Shown here one piece after another: positions 57,105 to 64,000 of a DNA stretch of 64,000 nt. The number at the start of each line of letters is the position of its first letter. Position 1 is the first letter of the stretch. The translations under genes and the position numbers were made by a program. This DNA is from Shinisaurus crocodilurus (lineage: Eukaryota; Chordata; Lepidosauria; Squamata; Shinisauridae). The notes under the pieces were generated by a model. The model did not search any database. It saw nothing but the letters and a program-made list of their open reading frames with translations, and had not been told where the DNA came from. The stretch is from assembly GCA_021292165.1 (NCBI GenBank), contig CM037878.1, positions 292,254,971 to 292,318,970 on the forward strand. Reading direction: 5' to 3'.

Positions 57105-57144
57105 TGCCACAAGGTTGCAGTAGTGAAAGAAGATAAGCTAGAAG
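57105..57144 (+). CDS. POLD3: POLD3 exon 4
   Basis: This 40-base exon after tttctttacag encodes CHKVAVVKEDKLE plus one base; the donor is gtaggt at 57145. It is very short but in phase with both neighbours and matches the human sequence closely. Confidence 0.93.
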
Positions 57145-58180
57145 GTAGGTTCATTGAAAGAAGTATGTCAAAGGAAGCCTCTCTTTTTAAGGAGTCTTAA
57201 CATGACTTCTATAGTTTGCAAATGGCATGCAGATACATGTGGCTTGCTCTAATTTATGAGCCTGGGTATTTATGAGCCTGGGTACTTTCCGTCCAGTGCT
57301 TAAAACCCGTGCCCATTTCTAAAGAGGTTATGCATTTACTATAACCTGCTGATGACTAAAAGAGCATGAAGCCCTTTACTGCAGAATATAAGCCAAGTAG
57401 CTTAAAAGTTGACAATCCCCATCCCTCTGCTAGCTTAAACCTTAACTTCTGAATACTTGGTCCCTGTTCACACCTCAGAAGAGCCTGCCCACACCTCAGC
57501 TTTCCCCTAACCTGTACCACTCCTCTTTCCAGCCACTTAAGCCTCTAACTTGCCTGACCCTTCCATTCTCACTGGGATCTGTCATGCCACCTGTTCCCTC
57601 CTGCTCATTCTTCTTGACCAGTGTGCGCGCTCTTGCTCTCTTGCACTCTCTCTCGGAAGTGTCTCCTTTCCCTAGCTGTACAGTTCCAACAGAAGGGTAG
57701 CTCCTTTTTGAGTCATTCCTCACATATCTCCTTGCCATTAGAAGCATTCGTCCTTTCCCCACCCTTTTTTTAACTGACACATATATATGCACACAAAGCA
57801 GCATAAACAGTGTTAAATGACCTGATTGCCAAAGAACTCCCTAATGTTCCCCCAAATTATTGACATCTTTGGGCTCTTGGGGCTTCAAGTGCTTGCAATC
57901 CCAGAGGTCAAACAAGGAAGAACCAGATATTTTAGTGATGCCCACGTGGGTTATCTTGGAGCACTATTTGGCAGTAGCTTGTTCCTGCTTCTAGCACATG
58001 CCATTTTTCAGCTACAAGCAGGGGAGCATCCTTCCTTGCTCTGATAATTATGACGAACACCAGGCCCAAGTTTGGGAGCAGGATTTGTCTATGTTATGTC
58101 ACACATTGGAGGCCTGTGGAGCATCTCTGGAACAAAGCATGGCTGCAGGGATGAAGGTCCAGCCAAAATTGATGGGACCC
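57145..58180 (+). other. POLD3: POLD3 intron 4, left part
   Basis: I see nothing recognisable here beyond unique-looking intron. The open frames are short and not family-like. Confidence 0.5.
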
Positions 58181-58284
58181 TGGTTATTTATTTATTTATT
58201 TATTATATTTATGAATCGCCCATCTGGCCAGACATCCGGCCACTCTGAGCGATTTACAATCCAATAAAATACAAGAGGGGACGG

Positions 58285-58315
<31 letters not shown>

Positions 58316-58420
58316 AAAACACAATTAAAAACAGAACAAAACTTAAAAATCCTAACCCACCCCATATTCCCGCCTGAAAAGCCACGTTTTTAATGCACGG
58401 CGGAAGCTAATCAAGGTTAT
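58181..58420 (-). mobile_element. L2-type LINE 3' UTR
   Basis: Inverted GAATCGCCCATCTGGCC...CCATATTCCCGCCTGA end with a (CA)n run at 58287-58309. Confidence 0.75.
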
Positions 58421-58842
58421 GAATGTTTTCTGCAAAAATCGTGCAACCTCAGCCAATCACTTGCACCTGGGAGTTGATTTCAGGAGTGACGCAGAAGGGA
58501 AAGCATCTGAGACTACAAGCAGCTACAGCAGAGGTACGGCAGACATTTCAGTGAATGTCTGCTTTGACCAAACTCTGCTTTACATGATCTGATACGGTTT
58601 TGGCAGAAGCTCTTGAGCTGCAAGCTTTCAGATTGTTATCATAGTACTAATGTTTCTCCATCCCAGCAGATAGACATGCGGGCTAGATATTTTGACTTCA
58701 AATGCTTTTCTAGCCATAACTCAGCTCTGCGGTAGTGTGTGTGTTGACAGCATAAGGTTTATCTGCCAAGGATGAGAAAGTTTAAGGATAATAGTCTTGG
58801 GTGGCAAGTTAAAACTGGCAAGGAATAATGCAGGATCTAGCA

Positions 58843-58967
58843 CAGGGCTCTCCAACCTTGGGTCCCCAGATGTTGCTGGGCTACAGCTCCCAGAATCCCT
58901 TGCCATTAGCCATGCTGGCTGGGTATGCTGGGAGCTGTAGGCCAGCAACATCTGGGGACCCAAGGTC
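58843..58967. mobile_element. Palindromic hAT MITE, family B, right end lost
   Basis: The left end and both arms are present, but the sequence leaves the family after ACCCAAGG. The left flank ATCTAGCA has the usual central TA. Confidence 0.8.
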
Positions 58968-59429
58968 TCGCATATTACCTGTAGCTGTTGAAAGACCACT
59001 GCAGAGAATTTGCACAAGGTGGAGGCAGGGGTTTAGCCCATAGTGAGGTCTTGCCTCCCCTTTAGTGCCTCCCCTTGAAAGAAATTGGCTGCTGGATCTG
59101 ATACGGTGCAGACTCCTCCCTGTCCCCTTGTTGTGGAAAAATGATCCGCTGCATTGTGTTTGGAGAGGTTCTTGGAGAGGAAAGTTTATTAGTGAATTCA
59201 CAGATGGCATCTGAGCAAAGTCAGGAATGCCAACCCGAATGAATGAAAGGGAGACACTTCAATTTATACTGAATAACTGAATCGTATCACGAAGAGATCA
59301 GGTAACAAGGAGTTAGTACAACTAAACAAGACAATTCCAAAAGGAAACGCCAGGATAAGATCAAAGATCAGACATTGCCCATCTTCTGGCTATCATGGCT
59401 TTACATAAGGCAACCAGTACAGTCTAGAA

Positions 59430-59565
59430 CAGGGCTCTCCAACCTTGGGTCCCCAGATATTGCTGGCCTACAGCTCCCAGCCTACCCAGCCAGCATGGCT
59501 AATGGCAAGGGATTCTGGGAACTGTAGTCCAGCAACATCTGGGGACCCAAGGTTGGAGAGCCCTG
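59430..59565. mobile_element. Palindromic hAT MITE, family B
   Basis: The duplication is GTCTAGAA (59422-59429, 59566-59573). The orientation of the loop is opposite to the copy at 7125. Confidence 0.9.
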
Positions 59566-59784
59566 GTCTAGAACAAGGGAGATATGACAGTAGTCTTTAG
59601 CATAACAGTAGAGACTAGGCAATATCAGTAGATGATTGATTGGCCCTCAGGGCATGTTCCTGGAAGGTCAAGGCAAGGGGTTTGATTTGCCCTTCCAGTC
59701 CTTTCTGTTAAATTGAAGCCTGAACAAAATTTACTTCTACACCCTGTTGCCATGGAAACTTACACCATCAAAGGTGCAGAATTT

Positions 59785-60030
59785 ATTTTTATTTATTTAC
59801 TTATTACATTTATATTCCGCCTTTTTCCCTGCAAGGAACCCAAGGCGGCTTACAGAAGCCTCCTCTCCATTTTATCCTCACAACAACCCTGTGAGGTAGG
59901 TGAGGCTGAGAGTCAGTGACTGGCCCAAAGTCACCCAGTGAAGCTTCATGGCCAAGTGGGGACTAGAACCCAGATCTCCCGAGTCTCAGTCCAACACTCT
60001 CACCACTACGCCACACCAGCTCTCAGGATT
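59785..60030 (-). repeat. tRNA-derived SINE (MIR/CORE-like)
   Basis: It is the inverted copy of the 55878 family, with CCGCCTTTTTCCCTGCAAGG, CACAACAACCCTGTGAGGTA and GGGGACTAGAACCCAGATCT. Confidence 0.78.
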
Positions 60031-60039
60031 CCCTGATTT

Positions 60040-60200
60040 CATAGATTTCATAGATAGAGTTGGAAGGAGCCTACAAGGCCCTCGAGTCCAACCCCCTGCT
60101 CAGTGCAGGAAACTAGAGGAGGGGTCTCCCATCCAAGTAATAACCAGGCCTGACCCTGCTTGGCTTTCCACGCTCAGACAAGCTGAGCCAGCGTGAAGGT
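60040..60200 (-). repeat. 5S rRNA-derived SINE with CR1-like tail
   Basis: It is inverted: GTCTCCCATCCAAGTAATAA and CTGACCCTGCTTGGCTTTCC are the 5S part; the CATAGATTTCATAGAT repeat is the tail. It directly abuts the tRNA SINE. Confidence 0.82.
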
Positions 60201-60601
60201 GTGATAAGTCACAAGCACAAATCTAAGGAATTTCCAGGACTGGGCTTCATGGAACATGGAGGTAGGAAACCAGGTGGCACCAAACTGAAAAATATTCCTT
60301 GACTTGAGCCCTTCATGGCTCATCAGTATTTCTGCTCTCTCAAAGGGCTGGTTCATGCTGCATGGTGGTGCCCCCCCAGGCATGCCTATACCTTGAGAGC
60401 TGGGTTTCCCCCCCTCCGGAACAGTTTGGGATAGGAACGTCAGAAGTTGACTTAGGATAAGGCAGACCATGGGTCCATCAAGCCCAGGATTGTCAACACT
60501 GACTGGCAGAGGCTCCATTCAAGTAGGAAATTTTCCAGCGTTACCTGCCTTTTTAAAAAAAACCTTTTAAGGTCTTATGTAAATCCAACTGTCATTTAGG
60601 G

Positions 60602-60730
60602 CAGTGTTCTCCAACCTTGGGTCCCCAGATGTTTTTGGCCTACAACTCCCAGCATGCCCCAGCCAGCTACTGGGGCATGCTGGGAGTTGTAGGCCAAAAA
60701 CATCTGGGGACCCAAGGTTGGAGAACACTG
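60602..60730. mobile_element. Palindromic hAT MITE, family A
   Basis: The duplication is ATTTAGGG (60594-60601, 60731-60738). Confidence 0.9.
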
Positions 60731-61189
60731 ATTTAGGGGACGTGTATACAAGTCATCCCAGCATTAAGAAACATTATTGAATGAACTATTTAGTGTTTTA
60801 TTTTCGAAATATACTATGGGTTTATGTTTCTGTAGGAAGTACATATTTTTTTGTATTTCATGTTTGAAGTGCTTTCCATAGTAGTTTCATTTCATTTTTG
60901 AAATATACTTTAATGATGTTAAATATTTTTATTTGATTTACCCAGCTAAATGTACTTTTCCCAGTTCTGTGCTGCGATCACACACATCACTGGCCACATA
61001 TAGCAGCCCCCCTCGGGAAGCACCAGTTTGCACAAACTGTGTCTCAGCACAAGGGTGTCCGTTCAGCAGACCGCTGTACTCCTAGTCACTTGCGCGTGGG
61101 TTGCCATCAAGCCTGAAGTATCCCAAGGTGAAACTGTCACCTTTCAGAAACTCTTTCCTGCTTCAGAGACTCTCTGTTCCCTCTTTCAG

Positions 61190-61322
61190 CCATGAAGTCA
61201 AAGCTGTCCACAGTTGCTAGCGTGCATGTCTACAGCATCCAGAAAGCCATGCTGAGGGACAGTGGTCCACTCTACAACACGGACTACGATATCATCAAAG
61301 CCAACCTACAGAATTGCAGCAA
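61190..61322 (+). CDS. POLD3: POLD3 exon 5
   Basis: The acceptor ctctttcag is followed by MKSKLSTVASVHVYSIQKA, LRDSGPLYNTDYD and IIKANLQNCS; the donor is gtgggt at 61323 and the exon exits in phase 2. No stop or indel is visible. Confidence 0.95.
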
Positions 61323-61604
61323 GTGGGTCCTGTCTTAGTAACTGATCTGCGATGTGCCTGTTTGAACTCAGTTGTATCTTGCCATCATTTTCGGTTGCGT
61401 TCAGGATGTAAGCGATCTCTGGCACCCATCCCCAAAGGGGTGGGCCCTTACTGTGGCACTAGTTTTTGTCCCCTGCTAAGAAAACGTTCGAGCTGTTCTT
61501 CCCTCCACCCCCCACGGCAGTGTTAATTTTCTAGTGACACTCAGCTCAGAATCTGTAACATACTAATTGTAACAAACCTTTCGATTCTGACATCCTGTAT
61601 GAGT

Positions 61605-61870
61605 TCTATTATTTATTTATTTATTATTTATATTTATTTATCGCCCATCTGGCCGGCCGCCGGCCACCCTGGGCGATGTACATAGAATAAAAACAATAAA
61701 ATACATTTAAAACAGTATTAAAAATTTAAAATCTTAACCCACCCCATATTCCCGCCTGAACAGCCAGGTTTTTAATGAGCGGCGGAAGCTCAGCAGAGAG
61801 GGGGCATGGCGGAGGTCACTCGGGAGAGAGTTCCACAGTACGGGGGCCGCCACAGAAAAGGCTGTGTTCC
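61605..61870 (-). mobile_element. L2-type LINE 3' end
   Basis: Inverted L2 tail and the end of ORF2 (GGTCACTCGGGAGAGAGTTCC region), matching 45780-46062. Confidence 0.75.
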
Positions 61871-61899
61871 CCTTTATGTCCATCTCCACTTAAAGGAGC

Positions 61900-62330
61900 A
61901 GTGTGGTTAAAGTGACACTCCTCTGTTGACGTCTTTTTAATTGGGAGGTCCTCTGACTTCCTGTCCACACTGCAGTCTTGAGTGAGTGACTAGTAGGACC
62001 AGTTCAAGAGCTGCTGCTTTTTTTCTACAAAAAGTAATACAAACCTTTCTTGGTCTGCATTCAAAATACATCGAGTGGTATTTTCTTTAATTGTCAGCAA
62101 AATGTCATCTTTTAACACATGGTTAAAAATGCATCTATTCTTCTATAATATAAAAGAGGAAGTGTGTCGTGTCTGCCAACACCATAGCTCCAAGACCGTG
62201 AAACCTAGACACCTAAAACCTGGCATCCATACTAAGGGAGACGCTTGGGGTGTGCATCTTGGGGTTATTTGGCTGTGTGTTTGGAGCCTGCAGTACCATC
62301 TTCAGTCACTAGGTGGTAGACTTCCCTAAC
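61900..62330. other. POLD3: POLD3 intron 5, unique-looking part
   Basis: No recognised repeat or exon. Confidence 0.4.
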
Positions 62331-62339
62331 CAGCGCATA

Positions 62340-62705
62340 TGGTAGCTTTGCGCGGAGCTCGGCAGGGGGGGTGGAAGCGCAGAGATCTCGCCGGGCTCAA
62401 CCCCCCTCCCCGTGCTCTGCTCAGTCTTTCCTCGACTCAGCTTGCATTCTCGCGAGTCGAGCCGGGGAAAGCTACTTCCGGATTCTGGGCACTACGTTTT
62501 CTACGTAGAAAATGGCATAATATACGCCGTTTATGTAGCGAATGGCGTAGCATTAATTAAAAACAGCTGCAATTTATGCAAATTGCAACTGTTCTTAATG
62601 TATACTACGCCATTTGCTACGTAAATGGCGTAGAGCCTGGGACCCGGAAGTCTGGCGAGTGCCAGCTGAGGCCCCACGAGTCAAGTGCTGGACTCGGCGC
62701 CCATC
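62340..62705. repeat. CpG-bearing inverted-repeat element
   Basis: The CTACGTAGAAAATGG and GTAGCGAATGGCGTAG blocks are mirrored by CTACGCCATTTGCTACGTAA, with a TGCAATTTATGCAAATTGCA centre. Outer arms have GAGTCGAGC / ACTCGGCGC motifs. CpGs in TACG context are unusually preserved. No coding frame. Confidence 0.55.
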
Positions 62706-63143
62706 CCTACAGTTTGAAGCTAGGGGGGTAGTCCAAGGGACAGAGTTATACAGCTGCCCCCTTCCCTGGCTATTGCTATTAGGGTGAATGAAGTGGGCAG
62801 GCCCCTCCCTCGGGGGGGGATTATAAGGGTGCACCGTGGCAGGTCCCATGCCGAGGGGTGCCAGCAAGCATGGCTTCACTCAGGTGGGGTTGGCACAACG
62901 TGTCCAACTCTGACTGCTATGTGACTTTGCTTGAAGGATTTGCAGTACCAAACAGCACTGTTTCAACCCATGTGAAGCCGAGGACATTCGCTAGTTTTAG
63001 GAATAAAACAGGAGTTGCTTCACTAGGCTTGCATCATTATCCCAAGGCTACTGGGGAGAGCTGAGTTGGGCACTAAAGGGCAGAAATGAAGGCAGAGGGC
63101 GAGACATGAAATGGCTAACTCGAGTTCTTGTTCTGCTTCCCAG

Positions 63144-63403
63144 GTTTAGTGCCATTCACTGTGCGGCTGCAGTCGCCAGGACAGCAGCCGAAATGTCTCT
63201 GCTTGAGACCCCCTGCGCAGGTGGATCCACAGCCACCGTGTGTCACAAATGCTTCTGCGGTCAATGGCCATGCCCCGAGCACTGCTTCGAAGCAGACCTC
63301 CCAGCAGGCCAAGGGCATTATGGGAATGTTTGCAGCAAGATCTGCCACCAAATCCCAGGACATGCGCAAAGAAGCCAAACTGGAGGTTAAAGAGACACCA
63401 AGT
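63144..63403 (+). CDS. POLD3: POLD3 exon 6, with an apparent +1 frameshift
   Basis: The acceptor cttcccag at 63136-63143 continues the frame as FSAIHCAAAVARTAAE, which matches POLD3. The recognisable downstream part (NASAVNGHAP, ASKQTSQQ, KGIMGMFAA) lies in the next frame over. The switch falls between about 63190 and 63215. One extra base would explain it, because removing one base makes the exon exit in phase 0 at gtaagt (63404). Read as it stands, the first frame stops at 63388-63390. Either the assembly has an indel (a five-C run lies at 63209-63213) or this allele is broken. The first six exons otherwise look fully conserved, which favours an error. Confidence 0.8.
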
Positions 63404-64000
63404 GTAAGTTTCCAGGCTTGGGCATGGTGTTAAAAACCCTTCCTTCACCTTGGGGCAAGGCAGGTGCGAGGCGAGGCAAGAGAGAGTCTGCCTACATACT
63501 CAGTGAGATGAGTGGCTCAGGCAGCTGGACCAGCCTAGAAGAAAGAGGGGCTTGGGAGCCTCTCAGTCGGGTTGGGAGATCAGTTGATGCTGTGAGGTCA
63601 GCTGACAGCCCTGCATCCTAGTGGGTGCCCTCACCCTACAGAGCCTAACCTGAATGGCTTGTCGGGAGCCCACAGCACTGGTGGCGCAGGAGGCAAGGCC
63701 CTCAAGCCTGGCTGCTGGCGGCCCCCAGTTTTGTCTGCACCTGGAATTTGTCGTCCATTGGATGGAAGGGAAGGGCTTGGGGAAAAAGGTGCACTGGATC
63801 CCACATCCATAGGTCCAGTCCTGGTTCTGCAGCCCACCATACTCCACTGCAGCGTTTGATGGCTGTCCTGTGATAGCAAAGGCTTCCTGCTAAGGAAACT
63901 GGTTCCCTTGCTATGAACAACAGTCTCAGACTAGCAGTGTAGGTGTCGGGCCTTGCCCTAGCACAGAGGGAGATTCAAGGTCGGACACAGATTCTGCCTC
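63404..64000 (+). other. POLD3: POLD3 intron 6, partial
   Basis: Intronic sequence runs from gtaagt to the window edge. I see no further POLD3 exon and no recognised repeat in it. Confidence 0.6.

Overview
The window is vertebrate nuclear DNA, most likely from a squamate reptile (a lizard). The reasons are interrupted genes with vertebrate splice sites, CpG-island promoters, many LINE 3' ends of CR1, L2 and L1 type plus an RTE-like LINE, 5S-rRNA-derived and tRNA-derived SINEs, a very dense set of short palindromic hAT elements, and ERV-type LTRs. The species cannot be named from the sequence. No bacterial features, CRISPR arrays or functional RNA genes were seen.

Three host genes are supported. 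LIPT2 (mitochondrial octanoyl transferase) lies on the minus strand with exon 1 at 9904-10369 inside a CpG island and exon 2 at 5315-5574. POLD3 (third subunit of DNA polymerase delta) starts on the plus strand at 48117 in a second CpG island. Its first six coding exons are present, at 48117, 49894, 54313, 57105, 61190 and 63144, and the gene runs off the right edge. LIPT2 and POLD3 are neighbours in the same divergent arrangement in human 11q13.4, so this is conserved synteny. Between them, at 35736-42737, is a three-exon plus-strand gene that appears to encode a small secreted beta-defensin-like peptide. All of its splice junctions agree in phase. Its last two cysteines sit on a separate small exon, and it has two extra cysteines and an acidic mature region. 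I regard this gene as the main discovery candidate.

Region by region: 1-5080 is repeat-rich DNA downstream of LIPT2; 5081-10450 is LIPT2 with one large repeat-filled intron; 10450-35600 is a long repeat landscape (LINEs, nested LTRs, hAT elements and a 1.6-kb hAT element carrying a CpG-island fragment); 35640-42940 is the defensin-like gene with introns full of repeats; 43000-47800 is more repeats (L2, hAT and RTE-like LINE pieces); 47800-64000 is POLD3, with a solo LTR that itself contains a 1.1-kb hAT element in intron 2.

The repeats give a readable insertion history. At least fourteen copies of one palindromic hAT MITE family carry 8-bp target duplications with a central TA. Two adjacent copies at 6982-7260 used the same 8-bp target. 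A LINE copy at 12080 shows a 5' inversion. LTRs are nested with hATs. POLD3 exon 6 contains an apparent one-base frameshift that is either an assembly error or a real lesion.
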